A DNA stretch of 12,936 bases from Syntrophaceae bacterium (GTDB lineage: Bacteria > Desulfobacterota > Syntrophia > Syntrophales > UBA2185), in assembly GCA_017885225.1 (NCBI GenBank), contig JAFNGM010000158.1:1-12936 (forward strand). The letters run 5' to 3'. Under the pieces are notes generated by a model that saw only the letters and a program-made list of their open reading frames with translations, ran no database searches and had not been told where the DNA came from. The translations under genes and the position numbers were made by a program. Below are positions 7,840 through 12,936 of the stretch, in pieces (positions within the stretch are counted from its first letter, which is position 1; each line of letters starts with the position of its first letter).

Positions 7840-8346
7840 ATGCAAAAACTTTCTGTTGCAAGAAAACCTTTTATCATCGGGGTGATGGGAAGTCATAATG
7901 AAGAATCGTCTGCGGTCATGGAAGATGCCCGCCGACTGGGGGAAGCCATTGCCAAGAGTGATTATGTGTTGCTGACAGGGGGTGGGCCCGGTGTCATGCG
8001 GGCCGTATGTGAAGGAGCCTATAAGGCGGGTGGCCTCGTGATCGGTATTCTCCCCAACGATAAACAGCATCCTCTTGAAAAATACCCAAACGAGTTCGTC
8101 GATATATCAATTTTCACAGGAATGTATGATGCGCGAAATGTAATCAATGCCAAGACGCCCCATGTGTTGGTGGCCCTGAGCGGCGGAGCGGGAACGTTGT
8201 CCGAAATTGCCCTTGCGTTACGCAATGGCGTTCCCGTAATCGGCCTTCATGCTCCGACATTTAAAATATCAGGAGAATACGACTTTGTTACCGTCAATAC
8301 CGTTGAGGAGGTCCTCCAGGAAATTAAGAGGAGACTTGATCAATAA
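7840..8346 (+). CDS. LOG-like nucleotide-binding protein (TIGR00725/YgdH-type)
   Basis: A 168-residue Rossmann-like protein of the LOG/TIGR00725 group. N-terminal strand FIIGVMGSH (11-19) is followed by LLTGGGPGVM (44-53), the phosphate-binding loop, then YDARN (96-100) and the second glycine motif LSGGAGTLSE (113-122), a variant of the PGGxGTxxE signature of cytokinin-activating LOG phosphoribohydrolases. Here Ser replaces the first Pro, as is common in the non-LOG TIGR00725 subgroup, whose function is not settled. No good ribosome binding site precedes ATG 7840, yet a later start would remove the first strand. The M48 protease gene follows after 57 bases in the same direction. Confidence 0.85.
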   Translation: MQKLSVARKPFIIGVMGSHNEESSAVMEDARRLGEAIAKSDYVLLTGGGPGVMRAVCEGAYKAGGLVIGILPNDKQHPLEKYPNEFVDISIFTGMYDARNVINAKTPHVLVALSGGAGTLSEIALALRNGVPVIGLHAPTFKISGEYDFVTVNTVEEVLQEIKRRLDQ

Positions 8347-8403
8347 TTGCTCTTGGGCAGCATGCTCAACCTGCATGGTGGAATGCACTTACGTGAATAA
8401 TCT

Positions 8404-9672
8404 ATGGTCCAATGGAACAGCCTTTTAATTGTCTTTCTCGTTCTTTTTATCGCCGGTGCTCTCTTCCGCGGGTTCCTGACATATCTCAATGTCCGACATC
8501 TTCGCCAACATGGTCATAGTGTTCCGGATGTTTTTCAGGGAGAGATCGATGAGGTTACGCTCGCGCGGATGAGCGACTATACGGCAGATACTTCCCGGTT
8601 CGGAGCGATAGAGCATTTTATTGATGACGCGATTACTCTTATCATTCTTCTGAGCGGATTCCTGCCTTTTCTGGCTGGTCTCATACTTTCCTGGAAGCTC
8701 AATGTTATCCTTACAGGCCTGATTTTTTTTGGTACCCTCGCCTTAATGAGCAGTGTGCTGGATATTCCTTTCAGTCTCTACAGCAACTTTGCAATTGAAA
8801 AAAAATACGGGTTCAGTACCATCACTTTGAAATTGTGGCTTGCCGATCTCATCAAAAGCCTTCTTATATCTACTGTATTGCTGGGGATTCTTCTCAGTGC
8901 TATGTTCGCGCTTATCCACTATGCGGAACATTCCTGGTGGTTCTGGGTCTGGCTCGTTTTTTCCGGTTTCCAAATGCTCATGGTATGGCTCTACCCTGTC
9001 CTTATTGCACCCCTGTTCAATAAGTATGAACCGGTACAGAATGAGGCATTGCAAGAGGCCATTATTTCGCTGATGGCAAAAGTTGGACTGAAGACGGAAG
9101 GTGTCTTCCAGGTTGATGCAGGTAAACGGAGCACACACACGAATGCCTATTTTACGGGTCTGGGAAAAACGAAGCGCATTGTCCTTTATGACACGCTGTT
9201 AACATCTCATTCATCCGACGAGATCTTGTCCGTTCTCGCTCACGAGGCGGGACACTGGAAAAAGAAGCATATCATGAAGCAACTGGTTTTTACGGAAGCC
9301 GCTTCTCTCGGCGTGTTCTATCTGATTTATCTCCTTATGGACTGGCCTCTCATATACCGCACCTTTGGTTTTGAGGAGAAGCTTCCCTATGTGGGCCTTC
9401 TCCTGATTGCCGCCCTCTTCGGCACGGTGTCCTTTTTTCTGACACCCCTGGGTGCAATGGTCATGAGAAAATTTGAACGGGAGGCGGATGATTATTGCCT
9501 TAATCTCATCGGTACGGCAGCACCTATGGTAGACGCGTTGAAGAGGCTGGCAAAAGATAATCTTTCTAACCTTCACCCGCACCCCTTTTATGCCTGGTTT
9601 TACTACTCCCATCCCCCCCTGGCGGAGAGAATTGCCAGTCTTCAGCGGGCAGAAGATAAAAAAGCATCTTGA
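8404..9672 (+). CDS. M48 (Ste24/CAAX-type) membrane zinc metallopeptidase
   Basis: A 422-residue integral membrane protease. Hydrophobic segments occur at about 6-26, 75-100, 102-122, 145-170, 175-205, 300-318 and 330-350. The catalytic site is HEAGH (H280, E281, H284), and the third zinc ligand lies in FEREADDY (E358, with D362). The end HPFYAWFYYSHPPLAERI (after SNLHPH) is the hallmark C-terminus of Ste24-like proteases, which distinguishes this from the shorter HtpX type. Bacterial members are thought to act in membrane-protein quality control; the substrate here is unknown. The ATG at 8404 has no clear ribosome binding site but leads directly into the first membrane segment, so it is kept. 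Confidence 0.93.
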   Translation: MVQWNSLLIVFLVLFIAGALFRGFLTYLNVRHLRQHGHSVPDVFQGEIDEVTLARMSDYTADTSRFGAIEHFIDDAITLIILLSGFLPFLAGLILSWKLNVILTGLIFFGTLALMSSVLDIPFSLYSNFAIEKKYGFSTITLKLWLADLIKSLLISTVLLGILLSAMFALIHYAEHSWWFWVWLVFSGFQMLMVWLYPVLIAPLFNKYEPVQNEALQEAIISLMAKVGLKTEGVFQVDAGKRSTHTNAYFTGLGKTKRIVLYDTLLTSHSSDEILSVLAHEAGHWKKKHIMKQLVFTEAASLGVFYLIYLLMDWPLIYRTFGFEEKLPYVGLLLIAALFGTVSFFLTPLGAMVMRKFEREADDYCLNLIGTAAPMVDALKRLAKDNLSNLHPHPFYAWFYYSHPPLAERIASLQRAEDKKAS

Positions 9673-9798
9673 TTTTTTTGCATGGTCCATTAAACTAAGC
9701 CCACAATAACACCATTCCCTTCTGATTCTTCTTCCCGGGGGAGGACGAGAGTAAGGGGACACAGGGAGCGTGATACTATACTAATATGAGGTACGTCC

Positions 9799-10290
9799 AT
9801 GCCTATCTATGAATTCTACTGTCATAAGTGCAATACGGTGTACAGCTTTTTTTCCAGGACCGTCAACACAGAAAAAATCCCTAATTGTCCGAAGTGTAAA
9901 CGCGTTAAATTGAAGCGTCAGATGTCGATTTTTGCCAGAGTTTCGGGAGGGAAAGAAGAAGGGGCTGTGGATGATATGCCCCCCATTGATGAAGCGAAAA
10001 TGGAAAAGGCCATGGCCATGATCGCCGGCGAAGCGGATAAGATCAATGAGGACGATCCTCGCCAGGCCGCCATGCTGATGAGAAAACTTTCTGATGCGAC
10101 AGGCTTGAATCTTGGGCCTGGCATGGAAGAGGCCCTGAGCCGCATGGAAAGAGGAGAAGACCCCGAAAAAATTGAACAGGAGATGGGGGATTTACTTGAA
10201 GGTGAAGATCCCTTTATCTTTGGGGCAAAAGCCAAAAAGGGAAGCAGAAAGCCCGCACCGCGGATTGATGAAACCCTGTACGACTTGTAA
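9799..10290 (+). CDS. FmdB-type zinc-ribbon protein
   Basis: A 163-residue protein beginning MPIYEFYCHKC, the typical start of FmdB-family (CxxC_CxxC_SSSS) putative regulators. Zinc ligands are C8, C11, C30 and C33. The family's usual serine-rich continuation is replaced by a longer acidic, methionine-rich, probably helical region (residues 55-140; e.g. EEALSRMERGEDPEKIEQEM) and a basic KAKKGSRK segment near the end. GAGGT (9788-9792) lies six bases before the ATG, which supports the start. Members are commonly called transcription regulators, but evidence for the family is thin. It is in the same direction as the M48 gene but 126 bases away, so it may have its own promoter. Confidence 0.85.
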   Translation: MPIYEFYCHKCNTVYSFFSRTVNTEKIPNCPKCKRVKLKRQMSIFARVSGGKEEGAVDDMPPIDEAKMEKAMAMIAGEADKINEDDPRQAAMLMRKLSDATGLNLGPGMEEALSRMERGEDPEKIEQEMGDLLEGEDPFIFGAKAKKGSRKPAPRIDETLYDL

Positions 10291-10334
10291 TTGGCAACAT
10301 TTCAGAAACTCTCTCCGTTGCCCGCTCCCTTTAA

Positions 10335-10368
10335 TCCCTGCCCACCGAGGGGAGGGAACTTCGATTTT
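10335..10368 (+). terminator. Possible terminator after the zinc-ribbon gene
   Basis: Stem TCCCT-G-CCC (10335-10343), loop ACCGA, then GGG-G-AGGGA (10349-10357): eight pairs with one G-G mismatch. A loose T-containing stretch (CTTCGATTTT) follows rather than an immediate T-tract, so the call is tentative. It lies between two converging genes. Nearby, GGCAAC (10292) and GTTGCC form another long-loop inverted pair. Confidence 0.4.
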
Positions 10369-10385
10369 CCACAAAGGTATGGCAA

Positions 10386-11003
10386 CTAAATCTTCAACAG
10401 ATCATCAGGAGTTTCAATGACGTAATCGGGACTCGCCATCTCCAGTCTCTCTTTGTTGTGCCAGCCCCAGGTGACGGCAACTGTCTTCACTCCTGCGAGG
10501 CGCGCCTCTTTGATATCCCCTACAGTATCGCCGACATAGAAGGTTTTTTCCTTCTTCATTTGAAAACTATTCATCGCGTGGAGAATCTTTTCCTCCTTGC
10601 TGTAACCGTAATCAGCCCCCAAAACCTCCCGGAAGCAGCCGTTAAATCCGTACCTGGAAAGAATAGCGTGGATGACCTTTGATATATTTGAGGAAATAAC
10701 CGTGAGGATGTTATTCTTTTTCAACTCTTGAAGAACGGGGAATATCGGCGTAAAGGGCGTCATCTGGTCGTAATCATCTTTCGCCGGCATTGACCTCGAT
10801 GCATGCATAAATTCCGCGAGGGCTATACCCTTCTTGACGATACCCTCATAAAAATTGTCTTCAAACAATTCGAGAAAGTCTTCCCTGCTTCGAATAATAG
10901 GACTTCCTGTTTTTTCCAGGCAGAGCGTTACTCTTCGTTCGTACACTTCCAGGGAATCAACAAGGACGCCGTCAAAATCAAAAAGAAATAATTTTTCCGA
11001 CAT
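10386..11003 (-). CDS. HAD-superfamily hydrolase (phosphoglycolate-phosphatase-like)
   Basis: A 205-residue HAD phosphatase. Motif I is FDFDGVLVDS with nucleophile D9 and acid/base D11; motif II is TVISSN (S104-N106); motif III is the Lys in YSKEEKI (K136); motif IV is GDTVGDIKEA (D159, D163). A helical cap (about 20-80) inserted after motif I puts it in subfamily I, like Gph or beta-phosphoglucomutase. The natural substrate is not evident; sugar phosphates or phosphoglycolate are typical. The ATG is the only start that keeps motif I, though no clear ribosome binding site precedes it. It faces the zinc-ribbon gene tail to tail across 95 bases. Confidence 0.9.
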   Translation of the reverse strand: MSEKLFLFDFDGVLVDSLEVYERRVTLCLEKTGSPIIRSREDFLELFEDNFYEGIVKKGIALAEFMHASRSMPAKDDYDQMTPFTPIFPVLQELKKNNILTVISSNISKVIHAILSRYGFNGCFREVLGADYGYSKEEKILHAMNSFQMKKEKTFYVGDTVGDIKEARLAGVKTVAVTWGWHNKERLEMASPDYVIETPDDLLKI

Positions 11004-11232
11004 ATATACACCGAAGGATAAAAATCAATTAACATAACTGTGTTGCAATGCGGTGTGTATCACTCATACTATACCGGGTCAATCTTTTTGTCCGCAGGAC
11101 ATCCGATGAGGGAACAGAGACTTGACGAGATGTCGTTAATGTGAGGAGTTGTATATCCGAACTATTCGAGGGGGATTATGGAGTTTTCCATTACGCTTAT
11201 GGATAAGGCGAAGGGGGCTGTTTCTCCCGGAG
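11004..11232. other. Intergenic stretch with little content
   Basis: No credible gene was found. A small hairpin TGTCC-GCA-GGACA lies near 11090-11102, and a 21-codon plus-strand ORF (11178-11243) has a purine-rich run before its ATG but overlaps the tail of the leftward ORF and looks accidental. Confidence 0.5.
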
Positions 11233-11502
11233 TCAACAATTAATTCTCTCAATAACAACGTTGCTGTCGGGCAAAGGGAATAATGCATTTAAGATATGAT
11301 TGCACACTAAACCGCCATCAGCATTCTCATGCAGAAACATCTGAAACCCCTCAGGTGTTTGCGAATGACTTGACAACTGAGCGGAAATCCCGTTGCTGGC
11401 GAGTCTTATCGACTCTTCAATATAACACTGCTCATTAGTTCTAATTTTTATAATGCGTGCTTTTATGTAACTTTCACGCATGATTACGCAGATTCCGTGC
11501 AT
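11233..11502 (-). CDS. Small hypothetical protein
   Basis: I do not recognise this protein. The frame is open from 11673, but its first part would run straight through a long hairpin and T-tract at 11619-11667 that looks like a terminator for leftward transcription, so the gene probably begins later. ATG 11502 gives 89 residues (MHGICVIMRESYIKARIIKI...), and ATG 11481 gives 82. Neither has a strong ribosome binding site. The visible body has alternating strand-like stretches (YIKARIIKIRTNEQCYIEE, IRLASNGISAQL), loosely reminiscent of small beta-barrel domains such as PilZ, but key PilZ residues are not evident. Low confidence that it is expressed. Confidence 0.35.
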   Translation of the reverse strand: MHGICVIMRESYIKARIIKIRTNEQCYIEESIRLASNGISAQLSSHSQTPEGFQMFLHENADGGLVCNHILNALFPLPDSNVVIERINC

Positions 11503-11618
11503 ACATTTTTCCACATTGCCGCCTGCCACGAGGTATAGGGGGACATAGCGTATAATATTATGTAATCCTGGCAAGGCGCATATAATAAAAGAATCACATG
11601 TTTTCCATTTGATTTTAT

Positions 11619-11667
11619 GAAAACAAAAAAGGTGGATGGCAAAAGGAGGGAAAGAAACCATCCACCT
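11619..11667 (-). terminator. Strong hairpin plus T-tract, leftward terminator
   Basis: On the minus strand a perfect 10-bp stem, AGGTGGATGG (11667-11658) with CCATCCACCT (11639-11630), closes an 18-base pyrimidine-rich loop and is followed at once by TTTTTTGTTTT. This is a standard Rho-independent terminator shape for RNA made leftwards, though the loop is long. It is also one copy of the paired hairpin repeat described next. Confidence 0.7.
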
Positions 11668-11767
11668 CTTCATGAACTGAAAGGGAATCTTGATTACGAA
11701 CCCTTTCTAGAAACATCATGAGTTGGGTCGGTGGATGGTAAAAGGAGGAGAGGAATACCACCCACCG
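11619..11767 (-). ncRNA. Candidate small RNA: two hairpins displaying anti-Shine-Dalgarno-like loops
   Basis: Two related hairpins lie 99 bases apart. Hairpin 1 is at 11630-11667 and hairpin 2 at 11729-11767; both have 10-bp stems of GGTGGATGG type. Read on the minus strand, both loops hold CCTCCTTTT (11649-11641 and 11748-11740), which matches the anti-Shine-Dalgarno end of 16S rRNA. Hairpin 2 has one changed base: on the minus strand it makes a G-U pair, but on the plus strand an A-C mismatch, so the leftward RNA is the one that keeps its stem. The leftward order also puts the T-tract at the 3' end. The 5' end and promoter are not settled. Function, for example pairing with ribosome binding sites, is inference. 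Confidence 0.45.
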
Positions 11768-11823
11768 AGTTCGAATTTCAAAGAACCTCACACTACAAGT
11801 AGAACCACTTTCTTCGATACTTC

Positions 11824-11919
11824 TTAAACCTGATACTGCTTCACAAACCGCTGCTTCATCTCCCCCTTTATATCCAAGGTATTATTAGTCCTGCGAGACC
11901 TCTGAGAAATACCTTTCAT
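11824..11919 (-). CDS. Possible 31-residue small ORF
   Basis: The minus-strand frame ATG 11919 to TAA 11824 encodes 31 residues, beginning MKGISQRSRRTNNTLDIKGE and ending FVKQYQV; it is basic and hydrophilic. It overlaps the next ORF upstream by 35 bases in another frame. Read together, the two could be one protein split by a frameshift near 11890. No family recognised and no clear ribosome binding site at this ATG; an internal ATG at about 11859 is preceded by AAAGGGGGAG. Confidence 0.25.
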   Translation of the reverse strand: MKGISQRSRRTNNTLDIKGEMKQRFVKQYQV

Positions 11920-11986
11920 GTATTAATTCATCAAGATTAAAATCCCAAAGGTTTCTTCCTCTCTCAAGAGGTCTCTCCGTTGCCAT
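11885..11986 (-). CDS. Possible 33-residue small ORF
   Basis: The minus-strand frame ATG 11986 to TAA 11885 encodes 33 residues starting MATERPLERGRNLWDFN and continuing LDELIHERYFSEVSQD. The composition is protein-like (acidic-amphipathic second half), but there is no good ribosome binding site. A further 15-codon ORF (12011-11964) overlaps its start. All lie upstream of the paired hairpins and in the same direction, so they may share that transcript or be decay products of one gene. Confidence 0.25.
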   Translation of the reverse strand: MATERPLERGRNLWDFNLDELIHERYFSEVSQD

Positions 11987-12141
11987 ATATATTATGCAAG
12001 ACCTTTGCCATCCTTAAATTATTAATCTTTTAACTTTTAAACAAAGATCAGTAATGTTATATTATATTGTACATACAGTAGGTTATGCACTAAAACGGTG
12101 ATGATACAATAGGTGGGTAGAGTGGCGAGATCAGGCGCCAT

Positions 12142-12180
12142 TGCCTTTCGAGGCATATGGTATATGTGCGATTAACGCAC
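12142..12180. repeat. Three back-to-back perfect hairpins
   Basis: TGCCT-TTCG-AGGCA (12142-12155), CATAT-GGT-ATATG (12154-12166) and GTGCG-ATTAA-CGCAC (12166-12180) follow one another with one- or two-base overlaps, so each 5-bp stem is perfect and the next begins where the last ends. This is denser local symmetry than I would expect by chance. No known element is recognised. Confidence 0.5.
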
Positions 12181-12213
12181 TAAATGGAGTAACAATGGCA
12201 ACAAACGTAAGCA

Positions 12214-12306
12214 GGAATGGGCATGAATATGTGTGCGTATAACGAACAATATGTGCGATAAGTACACACATGGCTCATTCCGGATATTACGAAAATTTCC
12301 GGAATG
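12214..12306. repeat. Mutually exclusive stems sharing CATTCC
   Basis: CATTCCGGA (12276-12284) pairs perfectly with TCCGGAATG (12298-12306) across a 13-base loop. The same CATTCC can instead pair with GGAATG at 12214-12219, helped by ATGTGTG (12229-12235) with CACACAT (12265-12271). The two folds exclude each other, as in attenuators. The octamer TATGTGCG also occurs twice (12163-12170 and 12250-12257). No T-tract follows on either strand. Confidence 0.45.
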
Positions 12307-12383
12307 CCGATGCCCTGTAAGTGGGAATAAATGGCTCCTCAGTGTTCGTGCATCTCAAAGGGGTCTTGCCCCTATGTAAACCC

Positions 12384-12408
12384 AAAAGAAAAGACCCTTC
12401 AGGGAGTC
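12384..12408 (-). terminator. Weak leftward terminator after the caspase-like remnant
   Basis: On the minus strand GACTCCC-TGAA-GGGTC is followed by TTTTCTTTT. The stem is short and bulged, so the evidence is mainly the T-rich tract and its place about 55 bases after the stop codon of the leftward remnant. Confidence 0.35.
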
Positions 12409-12463
12409 TGATGGATGTTGTCCCTCAGTGGCGCGTGAAGCCCCACCCTATGGGCGGGTACCT

Positions 12464-12883
12464 TCATTTTATCTTGCCCATAGCAAAATTTGTGCCGATT
12501 TGTGTTATCGGTGCGTACTCTTTCTTAAAAACCTCTTCGGAAAGTCTTCCCAATTCCACCTGCATGTATTCTGCCAGCGAGTGCACCGTAATGATCTTAT
12601 CCTTCTCCACAGCTGCCTTGCCCTTCAGTCCCTCATTAAGGACATAGGTGAACAATCCGTGTTCGCGATATCCTTCAAAGGCCGTTCTGATATCGGAGAG
12701 TGATGAAAAGACGGTATTCCCGAGAGTGCGTTGAAGCAATTTGACCGCAGTTGACTCCGTAAGGCCTCTATGTCTTTTGAGCCTTTCTAGAGAAATTTCA
12801 TTCGCTCCGTCGTCCGGCCTTTCGCAGGAAGATATCAGAAATATGGCAGACAGGATGTTTTTCTGATTTTTCTTGCCTTTCAA
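12464..12883 (-). pseudogene. C-terminal remnant of a caspase-like (peptidase C14 type) protein
   Basis: Residues from about 39 onward (RGLTESTAVKLLQRTLGN, then AFEGYREHGLFTYVLNEGLK, then SLAEYMQVELGRLSEE and APITQIGTNF) match the C-terminal half of bacterial caspase-like domains, including the 'EGYREHGLFTY..LEGLKG' stretch that lies after the catalytic Cys. The catalytic His and Cys part (the DTCHSG region) is absent. The frame starts at a TTG (12883) directly after an in-frame TAG, with no ribosome binding site. Residues 1-20 (MKGKKNQKNILSAIFLISSC) resemble a lipoprotein signal with an ISSC lipobox; this is probably chance, but a small lipoprotein chimera cannot be excluded. The junction falls within an inverted repeat, consistent with rearrangement. 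Confidence 0.65.
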
Positions 12884-12936
12884 CTATGTATTCTTGACAC
12901 CTGCCATGCGGGACACGGAGCGAATGAAATTTCTCT
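12789..12936. repeat. 22-base perfect inverted repeat reaching the window edge
   Basis: Bases 12789-12810 (AGAGAAATTTCATTCGC...) are the exact reverse complement of 12915-12936. Similarity continues imperfectly inwards (GTCC..GC..GCAGG on both arms, plus ATGGCAG at 12843-12849 against CTGCCAT at 12901-12907), so the arms may be about 40 bases or more. The outer end is cut by the window. It lies inside the broken 5' side of the caspase-like remnant. It may mark an inverted duplication, a mobile-element end, or an assembly fold-back. Confidence 0.75.

Noticed and set aside
9211..9762. Minus-strand ORF opposite the M48 protease
   Set aside because: It is antisense to the HEAGH active site and the Ste24 C-terminal signature; no family features.
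9751..9767. TAAGGGGACAC motif considered as a REP/RAYT-associated element
   Set aside because: Only one arm is seen, without the palindrome or a nearby REP-associated transposase.
9771..9790. TATACT at 9777-9782 considered as a promoter -10 for the zinc-ribbon gene
   Set aside because: No acceptable -35 at the right distance.
11178..11243. 21-codon plus-strand ORF preceded by GAGGGGG
   Set aside because: The spacing to the ATG is very short, the peptide is unremarkable, and the end overlaps the tail of the leftward ORF.
11755..11775. GTTCGAA-containing stretch considered as a tRNA T-arm
   Set aside because: No acceptor, D or anticodon arms fit around it; the sequence is part of the hairpin 2 flank.
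12162..12260. GTGCGA motifs considered as a group II intron 5' end or integron attC
   Set aside because: No domain V-like hairpin, no reverse transcriptase and no attC core-site pair (RYYYAAC/GTTRRRY) were found.
12321..12647. Plus-strand ORF of 108 codons
   Set aside because: Its second half is antisense to the conserved caspase-like tail, and its first half runs through hairpin-rich non-coding DNA.

Overview
This 12.9 kb window reads as bacterial chromosome. The gene mix (SRAP protein, MBL-fold hydrolase with a C-terminal helical domain, LOG-like protein, Ste24-type M48 protease, FmdB-type zinc ribbon, HAD phosphatase, Phd/RelE module, caspase-like remnant) suits an anaerobic Desulfobacterota ('deltaproteobacterial') lineage. 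That placement is only an impression from gene types and style. No rRNA, tRNA or CRISPR array was seen.

Region 1 (1-5037) is the right end of a probable phage-defence island. A giant protein, cut by the left window edge, carries a P-loop ATPase Walker B region at its visible start and a complete PglZ-like alkaline-phosphatase-superfamily domain at its end. It therefore looks like a PglY/BrxC-type (DUF6079-like) ATPase fused to a PglZ-type domain, i.e. BREX or BREX-like. Twenty bases later comes a SEC-C zinc-motif protein with a helical, HEAT-like body, probably in the same operon. The other defence genes, if any, must lie to the left.

Region 2 (5038-6106) holds a YefM/Phd antitoxin and RelE/ParE toxin pair with a clear promoter and palindromic operator-like DNA. 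After it come about 300 bases of what looks like decayed coding sequence.

Region 3 (6107-11003) is an ordinary housekeeping-style stretch: an SRAP/HMCES-like DNA-protein crosslinker meeting an MBL-fold hydrolase tail to tail, then a divergent rightward series (LOG-like protein, M48 protease, zinc-ribbon protein), then a leftward HAD phosphatase.

Region 4 (11004-12936) is gene-poor and structurally rich. It has one unknown leftward ORF and a pair of near-identical long hairpins, one ending in a T-tract on the minus strand, whose minus-strand loops both show an anti-Shine-Dalgarno-like CCTCCTTTT. Upstream of them lie tiny overlapping leftward ORFs, then a run of adjacent hairpins including two mutually exclusive stems. 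Last comes the C-terminal remnant of a caspase-like (peptidase C14 type) gene, whose broken 5' side is bracketed by a 22-base perfect inverted repeat reaching the window edge. The most novel candidates are the ATPase-PglZ fusion with its SEC-C partner and the double-hairpin RNA candidate.
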